NCBI GenBank assembly: GCA_031285625.1 | Contig: JAITVV010000075.1 | Coordinates: forward strand, 1-54,565 | DNA length: 54,565 nt | Source of the DNA: Prevotella sp. | GTDB taxonomy: Bacteria > Bacteroidota > Bacteroidia > Bacteroidales > Dysgonomonadaceae | Direction of reading: 5' to 3' | Shown: positions 1-9,503 of the stretch, one piece after another | Layout of the letters: each line of letters begins with the position of its first letter | How positions within the stretch are numbered: position 1 is the first letter of the stretch | Position numbers and translations under genes: made by a program | The notes under the pieces: generated by a model | Told to the model about the DNA's origin: nothing | Databases searched by the model: none | The model's input: only the letters and a program-made list of their open reading frames with translations

Positions 1-56
1 GTACACGTAAGGGTAGAAAGAAAACTGTTGCTAACAAGAAAAAAGCTACAAAATAA
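1..56 (+). CDS. rpsM: 30S ribosomal protein S13, C-terminal end (partial)
   Basis: Only the last 17 codons and the TAA are in the window. The basic tail TRKGRKKTVANKKKATK is the normal S13 C-terminus, which contacts tRNA and the 30S head. It lies 10 bp before rpsK, the usual order in the alpha operon. The 5' part is cut by the window edge. Confidence 0.9.
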   Translation, partial: TRKGRKKTVANKKKATK

Positions 57-66
57 TTAATTTGAT

Positions 67-456
67 ATGGCAAAAAAAACAGTCGCAGCGAAAAAAAGAA
101 ATGTTAAGGTGGATGCAATTGGTCAAGCCCATGTGCATTCTTCTTTCAACAATATTATTATCTCGCTTACAAACAGCGATGGCCAGGTTATCAGTTGGTC
201 ATCAGCAGGGAAGATGGGTTTCAGAAGTTCTAAAAAGAACACCCCTTATGCAGCTCAAATGGCAGCTTCAGATTGCGCTAAAGTTGCGTTTGACTTAGGA
301 TTGAGAAAAGTAAAAGTATTTGTAAAAGGACCCGGAAATGGACGTGAGTCTGCTATCCGTACCATCCATGCAGCAGGTATTGAAGTAACAGAAATCGTTG
401 ACGTTACTCCACTTCCTCACAATGGATGTCGTCCTCCAAAACACAGAAGAGTTTAA
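67..456 (+). CDS. rpsK: 30S ribosomal protein S11
   Basis: This 129-aa protein has the S11 hallmarks: [14 protein letters not shown] near residues 22-35, the [14 protein letters not shown] stretch, and a C-terminal [11 protein letters not shown]11 forms part of the 30S platform near the mRNA exit and the Shine-Dalgarno helix. The length is typical. It sits between rpsM and rpsD in the conserved alpha operon. The ATG at 67 was chosen because the basic N-terminus [11 protein letters not shown] matches the family; an overlapping frame starting at 62 is a shadow. Confidence 0.97.
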   Translation: MAKKTVAAKKRNVKVDAIGQAHVHSSFNNIIISLTNSDGQVISWSSAGKMGFRSSKKNTPYAAQMAASDCAKVAFDLGLRKVKVFVKGPGNGRESAIRTIHAAGIEVTEIVDVTPLPHNGCRPPKHRRV

Positions 457-480
457 TCAAGTTTAAAAATTTGGATCTTC

Positions 481-530
481 AATTGTGATTTGATTACAAT
501 GACCCTCTCTGTAATCGCGGCTGCACAATT
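481..530 (+). ncRNA. Structured 5' leader of rpsD, candidate S4 autoregulatory element
   Basis: The 106-bp gap between rpsK and rpsD is unusually long for this operon and contains two nested stems. The outer 7-bp helix pairs AATTGTG (481-487) with CACAATT (524-530). The inner 7-bp helix pairs GATTACA (492-498) with TGTAATC (510-516) around the loop ATGACCCTCTC. A ribosomal leader before rpsD has been proposed for Bacteroidia, and S4 autoregulates the alpha operon in other bacteria. Binding of S4 here is inferred from position and fold only. Confidence 0.5.
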
Positions 531-562
531 TTAGCTTCATTAATTATTAATTAGTAAAGAAA

Positions 563-1171
563 ATGGCAAGATATACTGGACCAAAATCAAAAATCGCCCG
601 TAAATTCGGAGAGCCAATATTCGGACCTGACAAAGTTCTGTCAAAAAAGAACTATCCTCCGGGACAACATGGTAACGGTAGGAAGAAAAAATCGTCTGAG
701 TACGGTATTCAGCTACGTGAAAAACAAAAAGCCAAATATACTTATGGAGTTCTTGAAAAACAATTCCGTAACATGTTTGACAAAGCTTTGAGCTCACGTG
801 GTATCACAGGGGAAGTATTACTTCAAATGCTAGAATCAAGATTAGACAATGTTGTTTTCCGTTTAGGTATTGCTCCTACAAGAGCAGCAGCACGTCAGCT
901 TGTTTCTCACCGTCATATTGTAGTTGACGGGTCTGTAGTAAATATTCCTTCATATTCACTAAAACCAGGACAATTAGTAGGTGTTCGCGAAAAATCAAAA
1001 TCGCTTGAAGTGGTTAGCGAAGCTCTATCTGGTTTTAATCATAGCAAATACCCTTGGATCGAGTGGGATCAGGCTACAATGACAGGAAAATTCTTACATC
1101 TTCCTGAAAGAACAGACATCCCAGAAAACATTAAAGAACAGTTGATCGTAGAGTTGTATTCTAAAAATTAA
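563..1171 (+). CDS. rpsD: 30S ribosomal protein S4
   Basis: This 202-aa primary 16S rRNA-binding protein begins [21 protein letters not shown], followed by the [17 protein letters not shown] motif. The central S4 RNA-binding domain, including [31 protein letters not shown], lies near residues 92-125. It has no zinc-binding cysteines, so it is the C- form. Length and place before rpoA are typical. Translation may be controlled by its own product through the leader at 481-530. Confidence 0.97.
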   Translation: MARYTGPKSKIARKFGEPIFGPDKVLSKKNYPPGQHGNGRKKKSSEYGIQLREKQKAKYTYGVLEKQFRNMFDKALSSRGITGEVLLQMLESRLDNVVFRLGIAPTRAAARQLVSHRHIVVDGSVVNIPSYSLKPGQLVGVREKSKSLEVVSEALSGFNHSKYPWIEWDQATMTGKFLHLPERTDIPENIKEQLIVELYSKN

Positions 1172-1179
1172 TTAAATTC

Positions 1180-2172
1180 ATGGCTATATTAGCATTTCAA
1201 AAACCGGATAAAGTATTGATGTTAGAAGCGGATGATTTCTTCGGGAAATTCGAATTTCGTCCGTTAGAACCCGGGTATGGTATCACCGTGGGTAATGCTT
1301 TGCGCCGTATTTTGCTTTCTTCTCTTGAAGGTTTTGCTATCACTTCTATAAAAATCGACGGTGTCGAACATGAATTTGCCACTGTACCAGGTGTTATAGA
1401 AGATGTAACAAACATTATCCTGAACTTGAAACAAGTTCGGTTTAAGCAAATCGTAGAAGAGATTGAAAACGAAAAGGTAAGCATTACTATTTCAGGTACC
1501 GAAGTATTCAAAGCTGGAGATATCGGAAAGCATCTGTCAGGATTTGAAGTATTGAACCCTGATCTTGAAATTTGTCATTTAGACAAAAGTGCTAACTTCC
1601 AAATCGAGTTGAATATTAACAAAGGCCGGGGATATGTACCTGCTGATGAAAATCGTAGTCTGTCCGACGATGTTAATGTTATAGCTATTGATTCTATTTA
1701 TACTCCTATCCGTAATGTAAAATACTCGATAGAAAACTATCGTGTAGAACAAAAAACGGATTATGAGAAACTCGTTATAGAAATAGCGACCGATGGATCT
1801 ATTCATCCGAAAGATGCTTTGAAAGAAGCAGCTAAGATTCTTATACACCACTTTATGTTGTTCTCTGATGAGAAAATTCTTCTTGAACAAAATGAAGTTG
1901 ATGGAAATGAAGAATTTGATGAAGAAATCCTGCACATGCGTCAGTTGCTGAAAACCAAGTTGGCAGATATGAACCTTTCGGTTCGTGCGCTTAACTGTTT
2001 AAAATCGGCAGAAGTGGAAACACTTGGGGAATTGGTTCAATTCAACAAGAACGACCTGCTTAAATTCAGAAACTTTGGTAAAAAATCACTTACCGAGCTT
2101 GATGAATTACTGGATAGCCTGAGCCTGTCTTTCGGGATGGATATTTCTAAATATAAATTAGATAAAGATTAG
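1180..2172 (+). CDS. rpoA: DNA-directed RNA polymerase subunit alpha
   Basis: This 330-aa alpha subunit initiates core polymerase assembly. The N-terminal dimerization domain shows [23 protein letters not shown] (residues 33-55). A linker leads to the C-terminal domain, where [22 protein letters not shown] and the [14 protein letters not shown] segment form the DNA- and activator-binding surface. It starts 8 bp after rpsD and ends 8 bp before rplQ, so the genes are co-transcribed. Confidence 0.98.
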   Translation: MAILAFQKPDKVLMLEADDFFGKFEFRPLEPGYGITVGNALRRILLSSLEGFAITSIKIDGVEHEFATVPGVIEDVTNIILNLKQVRFKQIVEEIENEKVSITISGTEVFKAGDIGKHLSGFEVLNPDLEICHLDKSANFQIELNINKGRGYVPADENRSLSDDVNVIAIDSIYTPIRNVKYSIENYRVEQKTDYEKLVIEIATDGSIHPKDALKEAAKILIHHFMLFSDEKILLEQNEVDGNEEFDEEILHMRQLLKTKLADMNLSVRALNCLKSAEVETLGELVQFNKNDLLKFRNFGKKSLTELDELLDSLSLSFGMDISKYKLDKD

Positions 2173-2180
2173 TAAGCGAC

Positions 2181-2786
2181 ATGAGACATAATAAAAAATT
2201 TAATCATTTAGGGCGTACAAGCTCACACAGAAAAGCTATGCTCTCTAATATGTGTGCATCTTTGCTGCTTAGTCCTAACAAACGTATTTTTACAACTGTA
2301 GCGAAAGCTAAAGCGTTGAAAAAAGTTGTAGAACCTATCATCACTAAGTCAAAAGAAGACACAACTCATTCAAGACGTTTGGTTTTCCAAGACTTGCAAA
2401 ATAAAACTGCAGTTACTGAGTTGTTTCAGAATATATCTCAAAAAGTGGCAGACCGTCCGGGTGGATACACTCGTATTATCAAGACAGGTGCTCGTTTAGG
2501 AGATAATGCAGCAATGTGCTTTATTGAGTTGGTAGACTATAACGAAAACATGCTTAAAGAGAAGAAAGCAGCTTCGAAAGGTAGAACTCGTAGGTCTAAG
2601 AAAAATGCTGATGCTGCAGAGGTAGCTCCTAAAGCAAAGGAAACAGCGAAAAAAGCAAAAGCTGAAAAGGTAGAAGAAGTGGAGGCTCTTGAAGCAGCTC
2701 CGGAATCTTTGCCTGTAGTCGATGCAGCTCCAGAGGCAACTCCGGAAGCTCCTGCTGTAGAAGAACCGAAAAAAGAGGAAGAATAA
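2181..2786 (+). CDS. rplQ: 50S ribosomal protein L17 with long acidic/alanine-rich tail
   Basis: Residues 1-125 are a normal L17 ([21 protein letters not shown] at the start, later [28 protein letters not shown]). The protein continues to 201 aa with a low-complexity tail: first Lys/Ala rich (about 130-155), then Glu/Ala/Pro rich to EEPKKEEE. Many bacterial L17 proteins are near 120 aa; extended tails occur in Bacteroidota. It is the last gene of the alpha operon and is followed by a strong terminator. Confidence 0.96.
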   Translation: MRHNKKFNHLGRTSSHRKAMLSNMCASLLLSPNKRIFTTVAKAKALKKVVEPIITKSKEDTTHSRRLVFQDLQNKTAVTELFQNISQKVADRPGGYTRIIKTGARLGDNAAMCFIELVDYNENMLKEKKAASKGRTRRSKKNADAAEVAPKAKETAKKAKAEKVEEVEALEAAPESLPVVDAAPEATPEAPAVEEPKKEEE

Positions 2787-2810
2787 ATATTTCCTTATAA
2801 TATGAAATAA

Positions 2811-2840
2811 AAAAAGTATCCGGAGCCGGATACTTTTTTT
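2811..2840 (+). terminator. Rho-independent terminator of the alpha operon
   Basis: A 13-bp perfect stem pairs AAAAAGTATCCGG (2811-2823) with CCGGATACTTTTT (2826-2838) across a 2-nt AG spacer and runs into eight T. It lies 24 bp after the rplQ stop codon. The flanking A and T runs could let it act on either strand. Confidence 0.9.
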
Positions 2841-2842
2841 TG

Positions 2843-3111
2843 CTTATAAAGCACTAATGTTGCAAGTAGTAATCGGAAATAAAGACTAGTTGTGTCAATC
2901 AATCTTTATCTATTGTAATTTTGTAGTTTCTCTGTACTAAGATTGGAAGTCCCTTTGTTATAAGTATTACTTATTCCGATATTACTAAGATGCACTTTTA
3001 ATATAAATGTTGCATAGTAATATAGAAAAAAATGAAAAATATATTATAAAAAATCAATGATTATGTATAATATGTTGATGTACAATTTGTTATATTATTG
3101 TTAAAATATTC
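2843..3111. other. Gene-free intergenic stretch between rplQ and pbpC
   Basis: The genes on either side converge here. The stretch is AT-rich and I see no ORF, tRNA or convincing hairpin after the rplQ terminator. No clear T-tailed terminator for pbpC is visible. Confidence 0.6.
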
Positions 3112-5505
3112 CTATTTAATAGAAAATTTTATAGATAGGCTTGCGCCTGTTTCATCCACTACAGTTAATGTGTGCTCTCCTTTGTCCGGAGCATATTCTT
3201 TTTTATGGAAAATTTCCGTTTCTCCAATATATTGACCATCCAAATGCCAGAAAACACGACTTTGCGAAGATCTGTGGGCTAACTCAAAAATAATTTGTCC
3301 GGGAGTGCCGTCCAATTGTTTAGGAAGACTGATAACAGCATTTGGAAAAGGATAAATAAATTCCATTGGCCTGATGTCTGTATCCTTTCTGCATTCGGGC
3401 GAATAAGGAGGTAATGAGCGATAGGCAGGATGTTGTTCCTTATAATACCATTCCCAGGATGGAGGCAAAACAAACCAGGAAGTATGCGTAATACCCCTGC
3501 TTCCGGCACAATCTTCATAAACCTGATAACGCATATCTTCTGATAGGTGCACTAATTTGTGGTAAGTGCATACAGAAGCATCCAGTCCTTTTTTACATAC
3601 CCATGCTGTATCCGTTCCTGTCTCAGGGCAATTCATACTCTTCAGGCAACCGCTCTCATGACATATCTCTGCTTGTATGAGATCTCTGTCAGGGCGTTCA
3701 AACCAGCGTCCTTGTGGTAATGAATTGAAAATGTCAAACATTACCATGCCGGCAGTTCTAGCTCCGGTAAGGCCTGGGCGTCCTTCACCGTCCGAGTTGC
3801 CTACCCATACTCCTACTACATATTTTGAACTGACTCCTACTGCCCAGCCATCACGAAACCCGAAACTTGTACCTGTTTTCCATGCAATTTTCTGGATAGA
3901 TGGGATTGACCGCCAGTCTATTTCTTCAGGACGATTTACATTCGTTAAGGCATCGAAAGTAAGCCAGATAGCTCCGGCGGAGAATAGGGGATTGCGTATT
4001 CTATCTCCCTTTTCATTGTTATCGTTTTTGAGTATATATGATGGTTGTTGTAAATCGTAATATCTGCCGTCTTCGTTGAACATATTGAGCCGCTGCGCCA
4101 TCTGTAAGTACATAGAACTTATATCCCATAACTTACCTTCAGCACCTCCCAGAATGAGTGATAAACCATAATTATCTGCAGAACGGTCAAGAGTGGTCAT
4201 CCCAGCTTTTTTCAAGAGATTATAGAACTTAGGGACACTATAATTCCTTAATGATACTACAAATGGTACATTCAGGGACCGTGCCAGGGCTTCCGATGCA
4301 TGTACCGCACCATCATATTGCAGGCTGAAGTTTTTGGGTGCAAACCCTTTAAGATTAATAGGTACATCAGGGAGTAGTTGCTCTGGTAATAGCTCACCCT
4401 CCTGTAGCATAGCACAATATAGAAATGGTTTGAGGATACTACCTGTACTACGGGGTGATTGTATCACATCAACTTGATTTGCAGAAATATCTTTCTCGAA
4501 ATCAACATTCCCACAATAAGCTAATACTTCATTCTTATCTACATCAAGAATCAGGGCTGCAATATTTTTGACTCCGTTTTGGGCAAATTCGGCATTCCAA
4601 CGGCTGAGTATAGATTCGGTACGTTCTTGCTGATATTTATCTATAGTAGAAGTAATGTGTTTGCCCCCATTTTCTTTATATATTTTTGTTACCAGATGCG
4701 GTGCAATTTGGGGTAGGGGATGTGGCTGAAAAGGTAATGGTTCGCCCATAGCAAGTTCATAATCCACTTTCTCGATAATATTGCGTTCATGGAGTTGTTG
4801 GAGCAGTTTGTTTCTCTTATTCAATAGCTTGTCTCTGTTGCGTCCAAAATGCATCAGGCTGGGCGAATTTGGGAGCACAGCCAGGGTGGCAGCTTCAGCC
4901 CATGATAATGTCGCTGCTTGATGTCCGAAGTAACGCCACGACGCAGCCTCTATACCAACAACATTTCCTCCCATAGGAGCATGCGATGCGTAAAGGCTTA
5001 ATATCTCATCTTTTGAATAAGAGAATTCTAACCGGGTAGCAAGAATCATTTCTATAAATTTCTCACCGAATGTGCGGCTTTCTTTACGTGATAACCGGAT
5101 AGTTTGCATGGTGATAGTGCTGGCACCACTGACAATTCTGCCGGTGCTTATATTTTGCTTGATAGCGCGGGCTAAGGCCAGAGGGTTTACGCCCCAATGA
5201 GAGTAATAGTGCCTGTCTTCAAACTCTATCAGGCAGGTTTTATATTTATCAGGCACAGAGTCTGATGTAGGAAATCGCCATTGCTGATCGTCAGCTATAC
5301 GGGCTCCGAGTAGTTCTTCATGCCTGTCGGAAACAACAGTGCTATATGATACATGAAATAGGGGAGAGGGCAAACATAAGATATACCAAACAAGCAGAAT
5401 AATACAAACGGGTATCCCTATTTTGTATTTCATCTTACTCTTCTTATATCTGTTGAAGAGGTTAATAATTGCCTGCCTGATGATATTTATGTAATGTTTG
5501 ATCAT
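3112..5505 (-). CDS. pbpC: Penicillin-binding protein 1C (bifunctional peptidoglycan synthase)
   Basis: This 797-aa class A PBP has a short cytoplasmic end and one membrane anchor (about residues 29-46). A GT51 glycosyltransferase domain follows, with EDRHYYSHWG carrying catalytic Glu96. The transpeptidase domain shows STGSILK (nucleophile Ser356, Lys359) and KTGTSFGFRDGW. A C-terminal PBP1C-type domain begins after IFELAHRSSQSRVFWHLDG. The product polymerizes glycan strands and may cross-link them in the periplasm. PBP1C genes often neighbour an alpha-2-macroglobulin gene; none is present here. The start overlaps the upstream GNAT gene by 4 bp (ATGA), which supports this ATG and translational coupling. 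Confidence 0.93.
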   Translation of the reverse strand: MIKHYINIIRQAIINLFNRYKKSKMKYKIGIPVCIILLVWYILCLPSPLFHVSYSTVVSDRHEELLGARIADDQQWRFPTSDSVPDKYKTCLIEFEDRHYYSHWGVNPLALARAIKQNISTGRIVSGASTITMQTIRLSRKESRTFGEKFIEMILATRLEFSYSKDEILSLYASHAPMGGNVVGIEAASWRYFGHQAATLSWAEAATLAVLPNSPSLMHFGRNRDKLLNKRNKLLQQLHERNIIEKVDYELAMGEPLPFQPHPLPQIAPHLVTKIYKENGGKHITSTIDKYQQERTESILSRWNAEFAQNGVKNIAALILDVDKNEVLAYCGNVDFEKDISANQVDVIQSPRSTGSILKPFLYCAMLQEGELLPEQLLPDVPINLKGFAPKNFSLQYDGAVHASEALARSLNVPFVVSLRNYSVPKFYNLLKKAGMTTLDRSADNYGLSLILGGAEGKLWDISSMYLQMAQRLNMFNEDGRYYDLQQPSYILKNDNNEKGDRIRNPLFSAGAIWLTFDALTNVNRPEEIDWRSIPSIQKIAWKTGTSFGFRDGWAVGVSSKYVVGVWVGNSDGEGRPGLTGARTAGMVMFDIFNSLPQGRWFERPDRDLIQAEICHESGCLKSMNCPETGTDTAWVCKKGLDASVCTYHKLVHLSEDMRYQVYEDCAGSRGITHTSWFVLPPSWEWYYKEQHPAYRSLPPYSPECRKDTDIRPMEFIYPFPNAVISLPKQLDGTPGQIIFELAHRSSQSRVFWHLDGQYIGETEIFHKKEYAPDKGEHTLTVVDETGASLSIKFSIK

Positions 5506-6029
5506 TTTCCTTTCATCGAATACTTATATTCAATACTCTCTTCTCCCTTGCAAATTACCCTATTCTCAAAATCAGGGTTCTTTTTCATCCCTAATGATTC
5601 CATTAGCTTTATTGACGCTGAATTATTAGAATCAGTAATACCTATTATTTGGTTTACATCCCGGTTCTTAAAACAATAATTTATCAGAATGCATAATGCT
5701 TCCTTTGCCAGCCCTTGGTTTTGGTATTCAGGAGAAATATTACATCCTATTTCGGCTGTTCCATCGCTAATCTTAAATGCACAATCTCCGATAAGATTAC
5801 CCTCTTTCTCAATGGCAAGTCCAATCCATTCGTCCTGTTTATCTAATTGTGGATGCTTACATTTACTTACAAAATCAACGGTTTGTTCTTTAGTAAAAGG
5901 TTTCCAGTATTGATATCTGGCTATCTCAGGCAAAGATCTGTATGAGTAGATGGCTTCAATATCCGCATCCTGCATTTCTCTTATAATAATCCTTTCCGAC
6001 AAAATGTGAAAATCTTCCATATATTTCAT
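5502..6029 (-). CDS. GNAT-family N-acetyltransferase (RimJ/RimL-like)
   Basis: This 175-aa protein begins LSERIIIREMQDADIEAIYSY, typical of the RimJ/RimL branch. The acetyl-CoA loop region reads ISPEYQNQGLAKEALCILINYCF (about residues 97-120), and VNQIIGITDSNNSASIKLMESLGM follows. It transfers an acetyl group from acetyl-CoA to an amine, perhaps a protein N-terminus; the substrate cannot be read from sequence. Its stop overlaps the pbpC start, so the two form an operon. Confidence 0.85.
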   Translation of the reverse strand: MKYMEDFHILSERIIIREMQDADIEAIYSYRSLPEIARYQYWKPFTKEQTVDFVSKCKHPQLDKQDEWIGLAIEKEGNLIGDCAFKISDGTAEIGCNISPEYQNQGLAKEALCILINYCFKNRDVNQIIGITDSNNSASIKLMESLGMKKNPDFENRVICKGEESIEYKYSMKGK

Positions 6030-6077
6030 TATAAGTCGTAAATGTACAAAAGAAAAGAAAAAGACGAAATGTTTTCT

Positions 6078-6085
6078 TATTTTTG
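6078..6085 (+). promoter_or_regulatory. Putative -7 promoter element, TATTTTTG
   Basis: This matches the Bacteroidota -7 consensus TAnnTTTG and sits 32 bp before the ATG at 6118. No good -33 TTTG box is visible at the expected distance. Confidence 0.45.
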
Positions 6086-6117
6086 TACGTTTTCTAAATA
6101 CTTACTGTTACTTAAGG

Positions 6118-7152
6118 ATGGAAAAGGAATCTCATGGATTTAGCATATGGAAGATACTGTTGCCAACTTTCATTGGTATAGGTGTCATTGTATTTATGCT
6201 TACCAGAGAGCTCGATGCGGATGATCTCAAACAAATAGAAATAACAGGGCAGACTGTTTTCTGGATTTTCATTGCTTTTTGTTTTATGCTTGGAAGGGAT
6301 ATTGGTTTTACTATCCGTTACCGTTATCTGACGGAGAAGCAATTGTCTTGGAAGCAATGTATAAAAGTAACTCTGTTAGCCGAATTTGGAACAGCTATTA
6401 CTCCCTCTGTTGTTGGGGGGTCTACAATGGCAGTTGTTTTTCTGACAAAAGAAAAAATACCTGTCGGGCGCAGTACAGCAATGGTATTTGTTACACTGTT
6501 GCTCGATGAGATGTTCTTTGTCGTAACTTTCCCTATTCTCCTTTTTTTTATACCCTTCAATACACTATTTTCCGATCATACTGCTTTGGGATCGGGAGTA
6601 CTTGTCTTATTTATTGTTGCGTATATTATAAAAATGCTCTTATGTACCCTGTTGGTTGTTGGCCTTTTCTTCAGACCTCAAGCTATCCGTTGGCTGATTA
6701 TTAAATTATTCAGGTTGCCATTTCTGCGGCGTTGGCACAAAAGTGCGGTAAAGGCTGGTGATGACCTTGTTGTGAGCTCTAAAGAAATCCGGGGAAAGGG
6801 AATAACGTTCTGGTGGCCGCTGATTACTGCTACCATTCTTTCTTGGTGTTCACGTTATCTGGTAGTAAATGCTTTGTTTATGGCTTTCTTTGAGGTGCAT
6901 AACAACTTGCTTATATTTGCCCGCCAGTTTATAATGTGGATTGTGATGGTAGTTAGCCCAACTCCGGGAGGTAGCGGATTCAGTGAGTTTATATTTAAGC
7001 AATACCTGAGTGAGTTTATTCCTTTGGCTGGTGTAGTGCCTTTGATTATATTGTTATGGAGATTACTCACTTACTATAATTATCTGTTTGTTGGTGCACT
7101 GATTGTTCCTCGATGGGTGAAAAGATCATTTGGGAAGAAGGAGCAGGAATAG
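6118..7152 (+). CDS. Lysylphosphatidylglycerol synthase TM-region / flippase-like membrane protein (UPF0104, YbhN-like)
   Basis: This 344-aa protein has about eight hydrophobic segments. Family features include FGTAITPSVVGGSTMAVVFLTKE (near 91-113) and the later VVSPTPGGSGFSEFIFKQYL. The family corresponds to the membrane half of MprF, which moves aminoacylated lipids; stand-alone members are inner-membrane proteins of uncertain substrate. There is no C-terminal LPG-synthase catalytic domain, so lipid aminoacylation is not predicted. It stands alone, divergent from the GNAT-pbpC operon. Confidence 0.82.
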   Translation: MEKESHGFSIWKILLPTFIGIGVIVFMLTRELDADDLKQIEITGQTVFWIFIAFCFMLGRDIGFTIRYRYLTEKQLSWKQCIKVTLLAEFGTAITPSVVGGSTMAVVFLTKEKIPVGRSTAMVFVTLLLDEMFFVVTFPILLFFIPFNTLFSDHTALGSGVLVLFIVAYIIKMLLCTLLVVGLFFRPQAIRWLIIKLFRLPFLRRWHKSAVKAGDDLVVSSKEIRGKGITFWWPLITATILSWCSRYLVVNALFMAFFEVHNNLLIFARQFIMWIVMVVSPTPGGSGFSEFIFKQYLSEFIPLAGVVPLIILLWRLLTYYNYLFVGALIVPRWVKRSFGKKEQE

Positions 7153-7235
7153 GAGCCCTATTTCAGCATAGAATAATTATCTATACTTATAGCTGTAACT
7201 AACAATAATAGTAACAATACAAATTGTTTAAAGAA

Positions 7236-7258
7236 CTGTTACTTTTGTCACCTTTTAT
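7236..7258 (+). promoter_or_regulatory. Putative promoter region, 23-bp element shared with the cca gene
   Basis: It contains TACTTTTG (7240-7247), a match to the TAnnTTTG -7 box, with a TTGTTT tract upstream at 7224-7229. The same 23 bases occur exactly on the opposite strand at 34610-34632, upstream of cca. The nearest downstream ATG is at 7279. Confidence 0.55.
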
Positions 7259-7278
7259 ATATAAATGATTGAATATAA

Positions 7279-7482
7279 ATGGAATTGTATGTAAACAATG
7301 ACGACCATTCTGTAACCTCAAAGAATGAATTGGAAAGTATTCTGAAGCTATATGAATCTGTTACCTATAGAGAATTCTCTATAAGCAATGGCAAAACATC
7401 GTTGTTGGTGGTAATGAATGAAAAACATTCATTGTGCATTTATTTTAAAGATATGGATGGTGGCGAAAACATGCATAAATAA
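7279..7482 (+). CDS. Small uncharacterized protein, 67 aa
   Basis: I do not recognise this family. The product is acidic and soluble, with no signal peptide or membrane segment; short strand-like stretches (SLLVVMN, SLCIYF) suggest a compact alpha/beta fold. Support for a real gene comes from the promoter-like element 32 bp before its ATG and the 2-bp gap to the glycerate kinase start, which makes it the first gene of that operon. It could still be a leader ORF. Confidence 0.55.
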   Translation: MELYVNNDDHSVTSKNELESILKLYESVTYREFSISNGKTSLLVVMNEKHSLCIYFKDMDGGENMHK

Positions 7483-7484
7483 TT

Positions 7485-8630
7485 ATGGAGAAACATATTT
7501 TTGTAATAGCGCCCGATTCATTCAAAGGCTCTATGACGGCCAAACAGGTGTGTGATGCGGTCGAAAAAGGTATAAAAAACGTTTTTCCGGAGGCAAAATG
7601 TATAAAAGTGCCAATGGCAGATGGAGGTGAAGGCACTGTTCAGTCTTTAGTAGATGCTACAGAAGGTAAAGTATATGAAGCGAGAGTAACAGGGCCTTTG
7701 GGTACTCCTGTAATGGCTCAATATGGCATATTAGGTGGCGCGGAAACAGCAGTAATTGAGATGGCCTCGGCCAGTGGTATCCAGCTGGTTAATGAGGATA
7801 CGCGCAATCCGCTTATAACAACAACTTTTGGTGCCGGAGAGTTGGTGAAAGCCTGCCTCGATAGAGGGGTTACCCGGCTTATGATGGGAATAGGCGGCAG
7901 TGCTACCAATGATGGAGGGGCAGGTTTCGCTCAGGCTCTCGGGGTTCGGTTTCTCGATAAGAAAGGAGAGGAACTACCCTTTGGAGGCCTGGCCTTAAAA
8001 GATTTGGAGAGAATAGATATCTCAAATCTGGATAAAAGACTCCAATATACAACATTAAAAGTAGTTTGCGATGTATCAAACCCGTTATGTGGTGAAAATG
8101 GTGCTTCCTTTATCTTTGGTCCGCAAAAGGGAGCTACACCCGAAATGGTAGAATCCCTGGATAATGCTTTATTACATTATGCCGGAATCGTTAAGGCTCA
8201 GTTCGGTAAAGATGTAAAAGATATTCAGGGAGCTGGTGCTGCAGGTGGATTGGGAGCGGGATTACTAGCCTTTACAAATGCTAGCCTTGAAAGAGGGGTG
8301 GAAATAATAATTGACTATACCCGATTGCGGGATATCATAAAAGATGCAGATTTTGTTTTTACCGGTGAAGGAAAGATCGATATACAGACGCAATATGGAA
8401 AAACTCCTTATGGAGTAGCACAAATAGCAAAGGAAGAGAATAAGAAAGTAATAGCTATAGCCGGATATATAGAAAAAGGTATGTGTGAATTATATACCCG
8501 TGAATTTGACTTTATGCTGAGTATTGTTGATAAAACAATATCTGAGGAAGAGTCTATGAAGAACGGAGAGTTGAATATAGAAAAAAGAGTAACACAATTT
8601 ATTATTGATAATAAGTCGATATTTTGCTAA
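7485..8630 (+). CDS. garK: Glycerate kinase (GarK/GlxK type)
   Basis: This 381-aa protein phosphorylates D-glycerate with ATP. Family motifs are IAPDSFKGSMTAKQVCDAVEKGI at the start, VPMADGGEGTVQSLVDAT, GIGGSATNDGGAGFAQALGV (about 126-145) and FTGEGKIDIQTQYGKTP near 291-307. The length is typical of the class. It acts in the cytoplasm in glycerate/glyoxylate use, feeding glycolysis as 2- or 3-phosphoglycerate depending on subtype. It is translated just after the 67-aa ORF. Confidence 0.93.
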   Translation: MEKHIFVIAPDSFKGSMTAKQVCDAVEKGIKNVFPEAKCIKVPMADGGEGTVQSLVDATEGKVYEARVTGPLGTPVMAQYGILGGAETAVIEMASASGIQLVNEDTRNPLITTTFGAGELVKACLDRGVTRLMMGIGGSATNDGGAGFAQALGVRFLDKKGEELPFGGLALKDLERIDISNLDKRLQYTTLKVVCDVSNPLCGENGASFIFGPQKGATPEMVESLDNALLHYAGIVKAQFGKDVKDIQGAGAAGGLGAGLLAFTNASLERGVEIIIDYTRLRDIIKDADFVFTGEGKIDIQTQYGKTPYGVAQIAKEENKKVIAIAGYIEKGMCELYTREFDFMLSIVDKTISEEESMKNGELNIEKRVTQFIIDNKSIFC

Positions 8631-8658
8631 TTTTGTTCCACTTAAAATTAAACTGTAT

Positions 8659-9477
8659 ATGAAAAAGTTAAGTGTCTTATTTTTGTTGATCGTACTCACT
8701 TTAGCCTCTACACAGGCTCAGGTTGTTGATACAATTGAGGTTTTCAGCACTAAAATGAATCGTAGTATTAAAAATGTAGTAGTGCTTCCTGCCGGTTATG
8801 ATAAATCGGGAGATGTAAAGTATCCGGTACTATATCTGCTACATGGACATGGAGGACGTTACAACTCATGGATTGATCTGAAGAAAACACTTCCCCAGGA
8901 TATTACGAGACTAGGAATGATAGTGGTTTGTCCTGATGGACAGAATAGCTGGTATTGGGATAGCCCTGTAGATCCGTCTTTTCAGTTTGAGACTTATGTA
9001 AGCAAAGAACTGGTGGAATACATTGACCAAAACTATAATACAATAACTTCTCCTAAAGGTAGGGCAGTAACAGGTCTTAGTATGGGTGGTCATGGTGGCC
9101 TGTGGTTAGGTATAAATCATCCTGATGTTTTTGGCGCATGTGGCTCTATGAGCGGAGGTGTGGATATACGTCCTTTCCCAAACAATTGGAATATGAAGCA
9201 ACGGATCGGTACTTATAAAGAAAACCCTGAAGTCTGGGATAACCATACTGTGATCACACAATTGCACAAAATAGAACCGGGTACACTGGCTATTACCTTC
9301 GACTGTGGAAAAGATGACTTCTTCTTCAGGGTAAATGAAGAACTACATAAAGAAATGATGGACCGTAATATCTTACATGACTATACTGTACGGCCTGGAG
9401 CACATACTGGTGAATACTGGAGTAATTCTCTGGATTATCAGATGTTGTTTTTTTATAAGTTTTTCAATCAGAAATAA
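8659..9477 (+). CDS. Secreted esterase, alpha/beta-hydrolase (esterase D / feruloyl-esterase-like fold)
   Basis: The chosen ATG gives a 272-aa precursor with the signal peptide MKKLSVLFLLIVLTLASTQA; an upstream in-frame start at 8605 would overlap glycerate kinase and spoil the signal. The esterase domain shows YLLHGHGGRYNSW, the nucleophile elbow GLSMGGHGG (Ser141), and a C-terminal GAHTGEYW with the likely catalytic His. The family hydrolyses esters of sugars, acyl groups or trehalose; the substrate is unknown. It is probably periplasmic. Confidence 0.85.
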   Translation: MKKLSVLFLLIVLTLASTQAQVVDTIEVFSTKMNRSIKNVVVLPAGYDKSGDVKYPVLYLLHGHGGRYNSWIDLKKTLPQDITRLGMIVVCPDGQNSWYWDSPVDPSFQFETYVSKELVEYIDQNYNTITSPKGRAVTGLSMGGHGGLWLGINHPDVFGACGSMSGGVDIRPFPNNWNMKQRIGTYKENPEVWDNHTVITQLHKIEPGTLAITFDCGKDDFFFRVNEELHKEMMDRNILHDYTVRPGAHTGEYWSNSLDYQMLFFYKFFNQK

Positions 9478-9503
9478 CTATCTTTAGGTTCTCAAACTAT
9501 CAA

